From: Faecalitalea cylindroides ATCC 27803
GTDB lineage: Bacteria; Bacillota_I; Bacilli_A; Erysipelotrichales; Erysipelotrichaceae
Assembly (NCBI RefSeq): GCF_000469305.1
Contig: NZ_KI271030.1
Location: 1-62,190, forward strand
Direction: 5' to 3'
DNA: 62,190 bases
Both the position numbers and the translations under genes were made by a program. The notes under the pieces are model-generated. The model was not told the DNA's origin. It saw only the letters and a program-made list of their open reading frames with translations, and made no database searches. Within the stretch, counting starts at the first letter, position 1, and each line of letters starts with the position of its first letter. Shown one piece after another: positions 43,179 through 52,940 of this stretch.

Positions 43179-43808
43179 TCGATTGTGGATCGTATTGTAT
43201 TTTACATAAAATTGCACCAACTGTTTTAAGATCGAATATCTTTCATTATCCAATTCATAACTGGAAAGTTGAAGTGGACAATCATTGAAGATCAAATAGT
43301 CAGTTGATACCTTAGATAATTTAGATAAAGAGATGATTCGATTCACCAAATCAACCTCACTGCTTCTTTCATACGATTGAACCGATGTTCGTGATATATT
43401 TAATTTATAACTTAATTCCTCTTGAGAAATTCCTAAAAGACGTACACGTATATAATAGACTTTAGAGCCAAAGTCTCGTACTGTAGATCTATTTGTCTTC
43501 ATATTGATCTTTCGATGATGACGGTTTAATTTCTTTAAATTTGTAATAAATAAAGAAAAAATCTCTTCGATTTGATCTTCTGTTAAACCTGATAAATCAA
43601 TAGGAGGCTTCGTACAGCCTAATAATAGCTGATCACTAGTTGCATCTAGATACTTCGTTAAACGTCGAACATCTTTTAAAGAAATCATCGTATTATTCTC
43701 TTCCCAATCTTTGATGACATTAACATCTACACCCATGCGATTTGCCAAATCGTTTTGTGTCATCATTTTCTTTTCTCTTGCTTCTTTTATACCATTATTA
43801 ATAACCAT
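43176..43808 (-). CDS. Protein with two XRE-type HTH domains (210 aa)
   Basis: Residues about 5-62 (IKEAREKKMMTQNDLANRMGVDVNVIKDWEE) and about 118-175 (VRLLGISQEELSYKLNISRTSVQSYERS) are each a Cro/cI-type helix-turn-helix, joined by a helical linker and followed by a short helical tail. Two XRE domains in tandem in one small protein are unusual. No membrane or ligand-binding domain is visible. The start at 43808 has only a weak purine patch upstream. Targets are unknown. Confidence 0.8.
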   Translation of the reverse strand: MVINNGIKEAREKKMMTQNDLANRMGVDVNVIKDWEENNTMISLKDVRRLTKYLDATSDQLLLGCTKPPIDLSGLTEDQIEEIFSLFITNLKKLNRHHRKINMKTNRSTVRDFGSKVYYIRVRLLGISQEELSYKLNISRTSVQSYERSSEVDLVNRIISLSKLSKVSTDYLIFNDCPLQLSSYELDNERYSILKQLVQFYVKYNTIHNR

Positions 43809-43983
43809 AACTAACTTTGCTTTCTATTTTAAATACTATTATATATTTATTTTTAGCTATGTAATTATCATAATCGTTTGATATCTGCATCTAGGTTTGC
43901 ACATATTTCATAATTTGAAAATGCAGATTCTTACAAAAATTCTCTCCTATTTTTATACCAATATCGTAAACTTTCCTGAATTC

Positions 43984-44529
43984 TCATAATCGCTTTTCGA
44001 TGATATATCCAATTAAGATACCTACACCATACAAGATAATATCACCAATATCAAAAACACCCCTTCTTGATATAGCCTGGATCAGTTCAATCAAAAATCC
44101 AATGGAAACACAGGAGAATAATACTTTTAAATCTTTTTTAAAATAATAATGGTTCATGATTGGCATTGGAATAAAGATCAAAATATTAAATAGAGCTATG
44201 ATCCATTCATCATAGGAACCATATCGAATACTATTGACCAATTGAAAAGGGTCTAGTTCATATAAAGAATATCCCATATCCGGTCTTGCGAACAAAATAT
44301 AAATCAGTGTTATATAGTAAATTCCCGTTAGAATATGCCAATCCCATTTCTTCCATTTTTTATAAGTAACCAAAAACTCATAAATAACGATCGCAATCAT
44401 GATATACATGATAATCTGTCCATAAGAAGAAGGCATATAAACATATTGTAAAAGAACAGGCATGACATACAGCTGTATTGGAACAGCTGCTAGACATGCA
44501 ATCAAAAGACGATATATTTTTCCAAGCAT
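43984..44529 (-). CDS. VanZ-like membrane protein (181 aa)
   Basis: About five transmembrane helices and the VanZ-type C-terminal motif VFDIGDIILYGVGILIGY, with DPFQLVNSIRYG in the middle. Homologues give low-level teicoplanin resistance in enterococci; most family members have no known role. AGGGGG precedes the ATG. It is alone between the XRE gene and rlmD. Confidence 0.8.
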   Translation of the reverse strand: MLGKIYRLLIACLAAVPIQLYVMPVLLQYVYMPSSYGQIIMYIMIAIVIYEFLVTYKKWKKWDWHILTGIYYITLIYILFARPDMGYSLYELDPFQLVNSIRYGSYDEWIIALFNILIFIPMPIMNHYYFKKDLKVLFSCVSIGFLIELIQAISRRGVFDIGDIILYGVGILIGYIIEKRL

Positions 44530-44561
44530 ACAATTCCCCCTTTATTGCACTTAAGGAAAGT

Positions 44562-45851
44562 TTATGATCGTTTAAACAAGCATACAGTTTCTATATGTTG
44601 TGTCTGCGAAAATAAATCAAAAGGCTGTACCTGCACCAAATGATATCGTTTATTTAAAGCATCTATATTTTTAGCCAAGGTACTTGGATTACATGAAACA
44701 TAGATGATATTTTTTATGTTAGATGACAAGATCGTATCGATCATAACTCGATCCAATCCAGTTCTTGGCGGATCAACGATCAGAGTATCAATTTCATGAT
44801 CTTTTGATATATTTCTTAATACTTGCCCTGCATCTCCACAAATAAAAGATGCGTTTTTAATATGGTTGATCTTCGCGTTTTCTTTAGCATTCTTTACGGC
44901 ATCATCAATATATTCGATACCTATAACCTGTTTAACTTTTTTAGCACAGAATAAAGACATTGCCCCAATTCCACAATAAGCCTCGACCAAAAGATTACAT
45001 GAATCCACTAAACTACTTACATATTTATACATCTCAACAGCCTGTGTGGTATTCAACTGAAAAAAAGATCGTGGCAATAAAGAAAGCTGTAAATCTTCAA
45101 TGTTAAGAGTAATATTCATCTCTAAAGCCAGATGTTTCATCTCACTTCCAAAAACATCAACAGAACGATCTGTTTTTATACTCTGCCACAAAGAAACAAT
45201 TCCTTCTATATTACAGATTTGATCAATAAGTTTTTGTGGAAAATCCATTGGCCCACTTACTAAGATAACCTGTATTTTTTCATTAAATTCCTTAATGACA
45301 AAGCTTTTAAACAAAGTCTTATCCAAAGCTGATCCATAGTTATTGATTACTTCTAAGATTTGTTTTCGAACGTGTTCAATATATTTTGAATGAATCAAAC
45401 AATGATCAATCGCCACAAAATCATTCGAGTTCTTTTTATACATTCCACTCACTAATTTGCCTTGAATGACTCTTAAAGGTAGCTTACAGCTATTTCGATA
45501 CCCTAAATTATTGATATTCTTTCGTATTGGTTCGATAGGCCCATCATATTGGGCATATTTTTTTAAAGATTCTTTCAAAATTTGTTCTTTCATCTTGCAC
45601 TGTCCTTTATATTTAACATGCATCAAAGAACAACCTGAACATCTATCTGCATATTGGCAGACCGGGTATCTGCGAAGACTGGATTCTTGTTCAACTTTTT
45701 CAAGCTCGCCTATACAGTAGGCTTTATGTTCCTGAACGATGTGATAAGAAACTCTTTCCGTAGGAATCGCCCCTACAATAAAGACTGGTTTTTTATTTCT
45801 AAAAACAATTCCCTCTCCATTGATTCCCCATTTTTTTATTACCGATTTCAT
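44562..45851 (-). CDS. rlmD: 23S rRNA m5U methyltransferase, RlmD/RlmCD type (429 aa)
   Basis: SAM-dependent uracil-C5 methyltransferase of the RumA family. N-terminal TRAM-like region, iron-sulfur cysteines in PVCQYADRCSGCSLMH, SAM motif LVEAYCGIGAMSLFCA, VDPPRTGLD and the catalytic Cys in VSCNPSTLAKN. The start at 45851 is chosen over one four codons upstream because GGAG lies six bases before it and it overlaps the rlmA stop as ATGA. It is thus translationally coupled to another 23S methyltransferase gene. Confidence 0.9.
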   Translation of the reverse strand: MKSVIKKWGINGEGIVFRNKKPVFIVGAIPTERVSYHIVQEHKAYCIGELEKVEQESSLRRYPVCQYADRCSGCSLMHVKYKGQCKMKEQILKESLKKYAQYDGPIEPIRKNINNLGYRNSCKLPLRVIQGKLVSGMYKKNSNDFVAIDHCLIHSKYIEHVRKQILEVINNYGSALDKTLFKSFVIKEFNEKIQVILVSGPMDFPQKLIDQICNIEGIVSLWQSIKTDRSVDVFGSEMKHLALEMNITLNIEDLQLSLLPRSFFQLNTTQAVEMYKYVSSLVDSCNLLVEAYCGIGAMSLFCAKKVKQVIGIEYIDDAVKNAKENAKINHIKNASFICGDAGQVLRNISKDHEIDTLIVDPPRTGLDRVMIDTILSSNIKNIIYVSCNPSTLAKNIDALNKRYHLVQVQPFDLFSQTQHIETVCLFKRS

Positions 45852-46621
45852 ATTTTTCTCCATATACTAACGACAAATTCAAATGTCGTATCTAACGATT
45901 TACAAGCTTTTACTTTATCTAAAGAAGAAGATGGTGAATTATATCGATATGGTGTCATTTCCAACAAAGACCATACATCTTCTACCACAGCTTTATTTGA
46001 AATTAAATCCTGTGAGACACATTCAAAATGATCCATATGTTTATCTGGCCAGTCATTTTTGTATGGGCGATCATACATCAGTTCTTTTAACTCAATACAA
46101 TGATCAGGCCCTGGACCAACCACGATCCAAATACCATTTTCTCTTAACACACGATAAACTTCTTCATGTGGTAATGGTGTAAAAATAGAAGTGATACAAT
46201 CAGCTGAGTGATCCGAAAATGGCATATCAAAGATACCAGCAACAAAATACTGACTTTGTTTATCATGTGCCGCCGCATATCGAATAGCTTCTTTACTAAG
46301 ATCAATACCATATACTGTATCCACGACTTGTTTAAACTCTTTTGTATAATAACCTTGTCCACATCCACCATCAATCAAAGTGTGTATATTGTGATCAACT
46401 AATTTATCCTTTACAAACTGACGCATAAAATCATAATGATCTTCTTCCAAAAACTTAGATCGAGCCAACACCATAAGACGGTTATCTCCTTGATTTTTCT
46501 TTTGTTTCAAAGAGAGATTAACATAGCCTTGTCTAGCAATATCAAAAGAATGTCCTTCAGGACATCTATAACAATGATCTTCTTTTTTTAGCTCTTTTTT
46601 ACACTTAGGACAAATCAGCAT
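45848..46621 (-). CDS. rlmA: 23S rRNA guanine-N1 methyltransferase, RlmA family (257 aa)
   Basis: Methylates a guanine of helix 35 in 23S rRNA (G745 or G748 type); relatives include the tylosin-resistance enzyme TlrB. The N-terminal zinc module CPKCKKELKKEDHCYRCPEGHSFD and the SAM loop LIDGGCGQGYYTKEF are clear. The start is the ATG at 46621, just before LICPKC; it has no ribosome binding site but a full promoter whose TATACT ends six bases before it. This predicts a leaderless message. Confidence 0.9.
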   Translation of the reverse strand: MLICPKCKKELKKEDHCYRCPEGHSFDIARQGYVNLSLKQKKNQGDNRLMVLARSKFLEEDHYDFMRQFVKDKLVDHNIHTLIDGGCGQGYYTKEFKQVVDTVYGIDLSKEAIRYAAAHDKQSQYFVAGIFDMPFSDHSADCITSIFTPLPHEEVYRVLRENGIWIVVGPGPDHCIELKELMYDRPYKNDWPDKHMDHFECVSQDLISNKAVVEDVWSLLEMTPYRYNSPSSSLDKVKACKSLDTTFEFVVSIWRKI

Positions 46622-46627
46622 ACGTAA

Positions 46628-46656
46628 AGTATAAAAAAAATACGTTTTATTTACAA
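46628..46656 (-). promoter_or_regulatory. rlmA promoter predicting a leaderless mRNA
   Basis: Minus strand TTGTAA (46651-46656), 17-bp spacer, TATACT (46628-46633), then six bases to the ATG. Confidence 0.75.
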
Positions 46657-46669
46657 GGAAGAAAAGAAA

Positions 46670-46692
46670 AAAGACCACTTGTGTCTATAGAT
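46670..46692 (-). terminator. Weak terminator after hisE
   Basis: GAC...GTC hairpin (GACACAAGTGGTC on the minus strand, with a mismatch) followed by six T. Confidence 0.5.
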
Positions 46693-47008
46693 TTTCAATG
46701 GGTCTTCTTTCTGGTTTTAAATTGTGACTCTTTTTCGAACGTTTTTCTAATTCTGTTTCAACTTCTTCTAAGGTGATCCCTTTTTCGACCATCAAAACGA
46801 TCAAATGATATAAAAGATCTCCAATCTCATTGATAAGATCTTCTTTAGACTGCATCAAAGAAGCAATAATAACTTCGGTGTTTTCTTCACCCAGTTTTTT
46901 TAGTATCTTATCTAGTCCTTTATCAAACAGGTATGAAGTATAACTACCTTGTTCAGGATTTTCTTTACGATCTTGAATCGTAGCATATAAAGATTTTAAC
47001 TCACTCAT
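46685..47008 (-). CDS. hisE: Phosphoribosyl-ATP diphosphatase (107 aa)
   Basis: Second step of histidine synthesis. MazG-like helical protein: [30 protein letters not shown] and [16 protein letters not shown] carry the Glu/Asp metal ligands. It is separate from hisI but overlaps it by four bases. Last gene of the operon. Confidence 0.95.
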   Translation of the reverse strand: MSELKSLYATIQDRKENPEQGSYTSYLFDKGLDKILKKLGEENTEVIIASLMQSKEDLINEIGDLLYHLIVLMVEKGITLEEVETELEKRSKKSHNLKPERRPIENL

Positions 47009-47334
47009 AAAATTTCATCTCCTTCAATATTTCGATAAAAACAACTGTATTTACCTGTATGACAAGCTGCACCATCTTGTTCTACTTTCAACAACAAGGT
47101 ATCATTATCGCAATCTACTAAAATATCTTGAATGTGTTGATAGTGACCACTTGTTTCGCCTTTGATCCAAAGAGATTTTCTAGAGCGACTGTAATAGGTC
47201 GCAAGTTTTGTTTCTATACTTAAACGCAAGCTTTCTTCATTCATGTACGCCAGCATAAGTACTTGATTGGTATGAACATCCTGTACGATTACAGGCACCA
47301 ATCCATTGTTCTTTTTAAAATCGATCTGTATCAT
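47005..47334 (-). CDS. hisI: Phosphoribosyl-AMP cyclohydrolase (109 aa)
   Basis: Third step. [64 protein letters not shown] contain the Asp and Cys ligands of zinc and magnesium. Monofunctional, with hisE as a separate gene. Overlaps hisF by four bases. Confidence 0.95.
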   Translation of the reverse strand: MIQIDFKKNNGLVPVIVQDVHTNQVLMLAYMNEESLRLSIETKLATYYSRSRKSLWIKGETSGHYQHIQDILVDCDNDTLLLKVEQDGAACHTGKYSCFYRNIEGDEIL

Positions 47335-48092
47335 ATTCGTACCGGGATCCCTTCTTCTTTTAAATATGTCTTAATTTGGGAAATCGTTAATTCATTATAG
47401 TGAAATAAGCTGGCTGCTAAAGCTGCATCGGCAGCTTCTTCTTTAAATACATCTTTAAAATGCTCTAAAGATCCACATCCTCCACTGGCAATAACAGGAA
47501 CTAAAACCTCTTTAGAAACTGCTTTACAAAGTTCAATATCAAAGCCTTTCTTGGTACCATCTGCATCCATGCTTGTCAACAAGATTTCTCCGGCACCTAA
47601 ATCAGTTGCCTGTTTTACCCAGTCAATCAAGTCCAAGCCTGTATCAATTCGTCCACCATGAATAAAGACATTCCACCCACTTTGATCTTCTCTCTTCTTG
47701 GCATCTACTGCCAAAACGATACATTGACTGCCAAAAAGTCGTGCTCCTTCTTTGATTAAATTTGAATCCTTGATTGCGGCACTGTTCACACTTACTTTAT
47801 CTGCACCAGAATGTAACATTTTTTGAATATCTTCAAGGGTTCGTATCCCTCCACCTACTGTAAAAGGTATAAAGATTTCCTTGGCTACTTGTTTTACCAC
47901 ATCCACCATCGTATCTCTTGCCTCATGTGTGGCGGTAATATCAAGAAATACCAATTCATCAGCTCCCTGTTCATAATATTGTTTAGCAAGTTGGACTGGA
48001 TCTCCAACTTCTTTTAATCCAACAAAATTAATTCCTTTAACGACCTTTCCATCTTTGACATCTAAACAAGGAATAATTCTTTTTGTATGCAT
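47331..48092 (-). CDS. hisF: Imidazole glycerol phosphate synthase cyclase subunit (253 aa)
   Basis: TIM barrel that forms the imidazole ring with ammonia from HisH. The start at 48092 follows [26 protein letters not shown] with catalytic Asp, [35 protein letters not shown] with the second Asp, and VIASGGCG. Follows hisA by one base. Confidence 0.96.
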   Translation of the reverse strand: MHTKRIIPCLDVKDGKVVKGINFVGLKEVGDPVQLAKQYYEQGADELVFLDITATHEARDTMVDVVKQVAKEIFIPFTVGGGIRTLEDIQKMLHSGADKVSVNSAAIKDSNLIKEGARLFGSQCIVLAVDAKKREDQSGWNVFIHGGRIDTGLDLIDWVKQATDLGAGEILLTSMDADGTKKGFDIELCKAVSKEVLVPVIASGGCGSLEHFKDVFKEEAADAALAASLFHYNELTISQIKTYLKEEGIPVRI

Positions 48093-48093
48093 A

Positions 48094-48813
48094 TCATCCC
48101 TCCTTGCAGATCTTCCAGGCTTCATTTAAATCTAAGGTCTTTGCATAGATTGCCTTGCCCGTAATTGCTCCATATAAACACATTGAATTTAAACGCTTGA
48201 TATGTTCAATATTCTTGATACCTCCACTGGCAATAATATCTATCTTGACTGTTTCCTTTAATTTTTTCAGCATTTCATAATTTGGACCTGCCAATGTACC
48301 ATCTTTTGATATATCAGTAACAATAATGGTCTTAACATTTAATTTTTCCATTTCTTTGGCAAAATCAAGATAATATACATCACTGGACTCCAGCCATCCC
48401 TGTGCTTGTACATATCCATCTTTACAATCTATACCCACTACGATACGATCGGCATAACGGTTTAAAGCCTGTTCTAAAAACATCCTATCTTTTAAAGCGG
48501 AGGTTCCAAGGATCACACGAGCAATTCCTTGTTCCAGATAAAAAGCTATATCTTCCATCGTGCGAATGCCTCCACCTACTTCAATGGGAATATCTATTTT
48601 CTTAGCGCATTCGACAATGATCTTCGCATTCTCCCTGGTTCCGGATTTGGCTCCATTTAAATCAACCATATGTAGATAAGGCGCTTGCATATTCGCAAAA
48701 TATAAAGCCATCTCTTCAACACTGGAAGCTACCACATCTTTTTGTTCATACTTACCTTGATATAAACGTACACCTACACCATCTAAAATATCAATTGCCG
48801 GTATCACTATCAT
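48094..48813 (-). CDS. hisA: ProFAR isomerase (239 aa)
   Basis: TIM barrel isomerase. [20 protein letters not shown] with catalytic Asp, [36 protein letters not shown], and [17 protein letters not shown] with the second Asp. Overlaps hisH by four bases. Confidence 0.96.
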   Translation of the reverse strand: MIVIPAIDILDGVGVRLYQGKYEQKDVVASSVEEMALYFANMQAPYLHMVDLNGAKSGTRENAKIIVECAKKIDIPIEVGGGIRTMEDIAFYLEQGIARVILGTSALKDRMFLEQALNRYADRIVVGIDCKDGYVQAQGWLESSDVYYLDFAKEMEKLNVKTIIVTDISKDGTLAGPNYEMLKKLKETVKIDIIASGGIKNIEHIKRLNSMCLYGAITGKAIYAKTLDLNEAWKICKEG

Positions 48814-49424
48814 ACAAATTCCTCCACAAAATATTTTAGGATTTTTAACCCATCTTCAGCACTTTTTTCTGGATGAAATTGACATCCCATAACATGACCA
48901 TGCATGATCACACCACAAATTTTCATATTTCCATATTCTGAATATGCGACCAGATCTTCCTTGTCATAATCACTTGCATAATAAGAATGCACATAATAGA
49001 CAAAAGGTGCTTTTGAAAATTTATCTTTTAAAGGCATATCCTTTACAAACTGAAGATTATTCCAGCCAATATGTGGAATTCTTACATTGGTATCCTCCAT
49101 TCTGATCACATTTCCTTTGATAAACCCAAATCCTTTGATATGTCCATTTTCTTCACTTGATTCAAACAAAGCCTGCATTCCTAAACATATTCCTAATAAA
49201 GGCTTTTTTTGATGTAAAACGAAATCTATTATTGTTTCTTTTAAACCACTTTTTTCTAGATTCAACATACAATCCTGCATGGCACCTACACCGGGCAATA
49301 TAAGTTTATCTGCTTTTTGCAGATCTTCTTTTTTAGATGTGATCATTGAATCTACTCCTAGAGCATCCAAGGCATTTTTTACGTTATACAAGTTTCCCAT
49401 TCCATAATCTATGATGGCAATCAT
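48810..49424 (-). CDS. hisH: Imidazole glycerol phosphate synthase glutaminase subunit (204 aa)
   Basis: Class I glutamine amidotransferase supplying ammonia to HisF. IDYGMGNLYNVKNAL, LPGVGAMQDCM, nucleophile Cys in GICLGMQALFESSEE, and the His/Glu pair in GCQFHPEKS. Overlaps hisB by four bases. Confidence 0.96.
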   Translation of the reverse strand: MIAIIDYGMGNLYNVKNALDALGVDSMITSKKEDLQKADKLILPGVGAMQDCMLNLEKSGLKETIIDFVLHQKKPLLGICLGMQALFESSEENGHIKGFGFIKGNVIRMEDTNVRIPHIGWNNLQFVKDMPLKDKFSKAPFVYYVHSYYASDYDKEDLVAYSEYGNMKICGVIMHGHVMGCQFHPEKSAEDGLKILKYFVEEFV

Positions 49425-50005
49425 CCTTCAAGCACTCCTTTAGAACTAAATATCTTATCACCATCCACGATAACCGCTTGTTTTAAAGCCTGTCCAAGAG
49501 CTTTAAATATAGCTTCGATCTTATGATGATCATTGGTTCCATAATAAACATTAACATGTAACGTAATTCCCGCATTAAACGCAAACGCTCTTAAAAATTC
49601 TTCAACCATTTCACAGGAGAAACTCCCCACTCTTTCTCGTTTAAGTTCGCAATGATAAACAAGATAACTGCGAGAACTTAAATCCAATGTCACATTGCAC
49701 AATGTTTCATCCATTGGAATCGTAAAAGAACCATAACGACGAATTCCTTTTTTATCCTGTAAAGCCTCCTTAAAAGCCTTACCTAAAACGATCCCACAAT
49801 CTTCAATCGTATGATGATCACAAACCTCTAGATCCCCTTGAGCAACTAAATCAATATCAAAGTTTGAATGAAAAGCCAACAAAGACAACATATGATCAAA
49901 AAAGCCGATTCCTGTATCTATGTGAGATTCACCACTTCCATCTAGATTTAATGTTAAATTGATCTTTGTTTCATTTGTATTCCTTTCCAAATGCGCCTTT
50001 CGCAT
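49421..50005 (-). CDS. hisB: Imidazoleglycerol-phosphate dehydratase (194 aa)
   Basis: Dehydratase with manganese-binding motifs DTGIGFFDHMLSLLAFHS, CDHHTIEDCGIVLG and a C-terminal NDHHKIEAIFKALG. It is the monofunctional form without the N-terminal phosphatase domain of E. coli HisB. The start at 50005 is set by AAGGAGG; upstream in-frame ATGs precede that site. Confidence 0.95.
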   Translation of the reverse strand: MRKAHLERNTNETKINLTLNLDGSGESHIDTGIGFFDHMLSLLAFHSNFDIDLVAQGDLEVCDHHTIEDCGIVLGKAFKEALQDKKGIRRYGSFTIPMDETLCNVTLDLSSRSYLVYHCELKRERVGSFSCEMVEEFLRAFAFNAGITLHVNVYYGTNDHHKIEAIFKALGQALKQAVIVDGDKIFSSKGVLEG

Positions 50006-50009
50006 TGTC

Positions 50010-51029
50010 TTACACCTCCTTTTCATATTGATCAAAAATATTTTTGATCAGCTTGTATTCCTGATCATTTCCAATGGTCAAACGAAAATAATCTTTTCCT
50101 TCATATTTTCGTACGATCACATTGTTCTTATCAAAGTATGCATACATTTTTTTTAGATCTTTACACTTTACTTTGACAAAGTTAGCCTGACTATCATAAA
50201 TATGAATGGATTTATAATTTGAATGAATTAATTCATCTCGTTTCTTTTTTATAGACTCGATCCTGTTTCTAAATTCTTCAACATGTTTCAAGGTAAGCAT
50301 CGCAATCATTTGAGAAACACAATTGAGCACATATGGAACATTTGCTTTATGGATCTGTTTAATATTTTTTTCATTAGAAACTAGAAATCCTACACGGGCT
50401 CCAGCCAACGCATAAGCTTTTGACAAGGTCCTGGTAATATACAGGTTATCGAACTGATCAATCAGCTCAGTTGCACTTTCTTTGGCAAATTCAGCATACG
50501 CTTCATCAATGACAACAGGGATAGTATTCAATTGTTTCAACATAACTTTTATTTCTTCATTTGTTAACAGAAATCCTGTAGGATTGTTTGGGTTGCTGAA
50601 AAGAATCATATCCACCTTATTATCTATTGCATAGCGAATAAAGTTTTCTACATCAAAACTACCATCATCTCTAGTTGGGTATTTAAGTAAATTGGCATCA
50701 TAAGTACCACAATAATAATCGTACATGCTAAAATCTGGATCCAAGGTCAATAACGTTTTTCCCTCTTTTAGAAAATATCCAATCAACAATCCAAGAATTT
50801 GATCCGAACCATTTCCTGCCAGAACATTTTCAATTTGAACGTTTAATAAAGCGCTATAAGCCTCTCTTAGTCGTATACAGTCATTATCAGGATATCGATT
50901 GAAGTCTAAATTTACGATTTTCTCCTGGATTTCTTTTAAAATAGATGAAGATAAATTATCTGACATCTCATTGGCATTTAGTAAGATACCTTGTTGTGTA
51001 TGCGTTTTATATTCCTTGACATCTTTCAT
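50010..51029 (-). CDS. hisC: Histidinol-phosphate aminotransferase (339 aa)
   Basis: Class II PLP aminotransferase. NRYPDNDCIRLREA, GNGSDQILGLLIGYFL, SNPNNPTGFLL, DEAYAEFA, and the PLP Lys in TRTLSKAYALAGARVGF. The short form for this family. Overlaps hisD by four bases. Confidence 0.94.
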   Translation of the reverse strand: MKDVKEYKTHTQQGILLNANEMSDNLSSSILKEIQEKIVNLDFNRYPDNDCIRLREAYSALLNVQIENVLAGNGSDQILGLLIGYFLKEGKTLLTLDPDFSMYDYYCGTYDANLLKYPTRDDGSFDVENFIRYAIDNKVDMILFSNPNNPTGFLLTNEEIKVMLKQLNTIPVVIDEAYAEFAKESATELIDQFDNLYITRTLSKAYALAGARVGFLVSNEKNIKQIHKANVPYVLNCVSQMIAMLTLKHVEEFRNRIESIKKKRDELIHSNYKSIHIYDSQANFVKVKCKDLKKMYAYFDKNNVIVRKYEGKDYFRLTIGNDQEYKLIKNIFDQYEKEV

Positions 51030-52312
51030 GATTTATTCATCCTTACTTTGATCGCATTGGCATGTGCCTGTAAGCCTTCCTGTACAGCCATGGTCTCAAT
51101 TTGATGTCCATAGGCTTGCACTGCCTGTTTTGAATAATGTAGAAAGCTTGATTTTTTAATAAAACTATCGACTCCTAAAGCACTTGAGAATCGAGCTGTT
51201 CCATTTGTAGGTAAGACATGATTGGTTCCGCCAAAATAATCCCCTATGCTCTCACAAGTATAATACCCTAAGAAAATCGATCCAGCATTTTTGATTTGCG
51301 ATAGATAGTTCATTGGTTCATTAACCATTAATTCTAAATGTTCAGGTGCAATCATATTCGCAATCTCAATGCATTCTTCTATTGATTCACAAAGGATGGA
51401 TTTTCCATAATTCTCAAGACTTTTTTGAGTAATATCCATTTTAGGAAGACCTACGATCTGATTTTCAAGTTCGCAATTTACCTTTGATATAAGATTTTCA
51501 TCATTGCTTAAAAGAATTGAGCTGGCCATTGGATCGTGTTCTGCCTGGCTTAATAAATCCGCTGCAACATACTTTGGATCAGCATTTTTATCCGCAATGA
51601 CCAAGATTTCACTTGGACCAGCAATCATATCAATATCGACTTTTCCAAAAACCAATTTTTTGGCAGCAGCTACATAGATATTCCCTGGTCCTACGATCTT
51701 ATCAACGTTTGGAATTTCATTTGTGCCATAAGCTAAAGCAGCTATCGCCTGTGCTCCTCCTACCTTATATATTTCATGAACCCCGGCCAATTTTGCGGCA
51801 TAGGCAATATTGGGATGTATCTGTCCACTTGGATCCGGTGGAGTCACCATTACAATTCTTTGAACACCAGCTACCTTAGCTGGAATTACATTCATCAATA
51901 CAGAACTTGGGTATTGTGCTCTTCCTCCAGGAACATAAATTCCTACACTTTCGATCGGACGTATACACTGCCCCAGATAAATCCCATATTCTTTATGAAG
52001 TATATAATCATTTTGTTTCTGTGCCTTATGGAAAAATGTAATATTTTCTTTTGCCTGCTTCATGGCATCCATAAATGCAGGATCACATTGTTTTATCGCT
52101 TCATCAATTTCTTCTTCTGTAACTTTAAATGTATCTACCTTTATTTTATCAAATTGATACGTGTATTTTTTTAAAGCTTCATCTTTTTTCATTCTTACTT
52201 CATTTATGATTTCAGACACTTTGATCAAAATATCACTTTCAATTTCCTGACTTCGACTCTGCAGATAAGACTGCAGCTGCTCCTTATTATTTTTATCGAT
52301 CCTTTTTAACAT
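51026..52312 (-). CDS. hisD: Histidinol dehydrogenase (428 aa)
   Basis: Zinc enzyme for the last two oxidation steps. GIYVPGGRAQYPSSVLMNVIPAKVAGVQRI, YKVGGAQAIAALAYGT, VDKIVGPGNIYVAAAKKLV, DLLSQAEHDP, and NHVLPTNGTARF with the catalytic His residues. Overlaps the hisG stop by 20 bases. Confidence 0.96.
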   Translation of the reverse strand: MLKRIDKNNKEQLQSYLQSRSQEIESDILIKVSEIINEVRMKKDEALKKYTYQFDKIKVDTFKVTEEEIDEAIKQCDPAFMDAMKQAKENITFFHKAQKQNDYILHKEYGIYLGQCIRPIESVGIYVPGGRAQYPSSVLMNVIPAKVAGVQRIVMVTPPDPSGQIHPNIAYAAKLAGVHEIYKVGGAQAIAALAYGTNEIPNVDKIVGPGNIYVAAAKKLVFGKVDIDMIAGPSEILVIADKNADPKYVAADLLSQAEHDPMASSILLSNDENLISKVNCELENQIVGLPKMDITQKSLENYGKSILCESIEECIEIANMIAPEHLELMVNEPMNYLSQIKNAGSIFLGYYTCESIGDYFGGTNHVLPTNGTARFSSALGVDSFIKKSSFLHYSKQAVQAYGHQIETMAVQEGLQAHANAIKVRMNKS

Positions 52313-52940
52313 TTTGATTCACCATCCTTTGTAGATCTTGTAGTACATTCATGATTTCTTCACGTTTTAATTTATATGCTGCTTTATTTACGATTACTCG
52401 AGCACTAATTTCATGAACTGTATCCAACACAACCAAACCATTCTCTTTTAATGTCGTACCTGTTTCCATGATATCAACAATGCCATCGCACAAGCCAAGA
52501 ATAGGTGCCAGTTCCACAGAGCCATCAATCTTTATGATCTCAACATCCATATTTCTTTTTAAAAAGTAATCTTTTGCCACACTTGGATATTTTGTCCCAA
52601 TTTTTATATGCCCTACTTTATGAAATAAATCATTTTCAGGAAGACTGGCAACGATAAACTTACATTTACCACATTCTAGATCCAACATCTCATAATAATC
52701 TTGAGGATTCTCTAAGATCGTATCTTTTCCAACAATACCTAGATCAGCGACACCATGAACAACATATGTGATGCAGTCATTCGATTTTACTAAAAAATAA
52801 CGAACATCTTTTTTTGTATCTTGAAATACAAGGGCTCTCCCCTTATCTTTTAATGATTCAATTCCATATCCACATTGTTCTAACAATGCAACTGTATTTT
52901 TCTCAAGACGACCTTTCGTCAACGCTATCGATAATGACAT
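52293..52940 (-). CDS. hisG: ATP phosphoribosyltransferase, short form (215 aa)
   Basis: First committed step of histidine synthesis. Catalytic domain only (ALTKGRLEKNTVALL, GVADLGIVGKDTI, GTKYPSVAKDYF, GLCDGIVDIMETGTTLKENGL); it lacks the C-terminal regulatory domain and so needs HisZ for activity and feedback. It starts inside the hisZ gene (38-base overlap) behind AAGGAGG, which ties the two subunits' translation together. Confidence 0.95.
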   Translation of the reverse strand: MSLSIALTKGRLEKNTVALLEQCGYGIESLKDKGRALVFQDTKKDVRYFLVKSNDCITYVVHGVADLGIVGKDTILENPQDYYEMLDLECGKCKFIVASLPENDLFHKVGHIKIGTKYPSVAKDYFLKRNMDVEIIKIDGSVELAPILGLCDGIVDIMETGTTLKENGLVVLDTVHEISARVIVNKAAYKLKREEIMNVLQDLQRMVNQNVKKDR

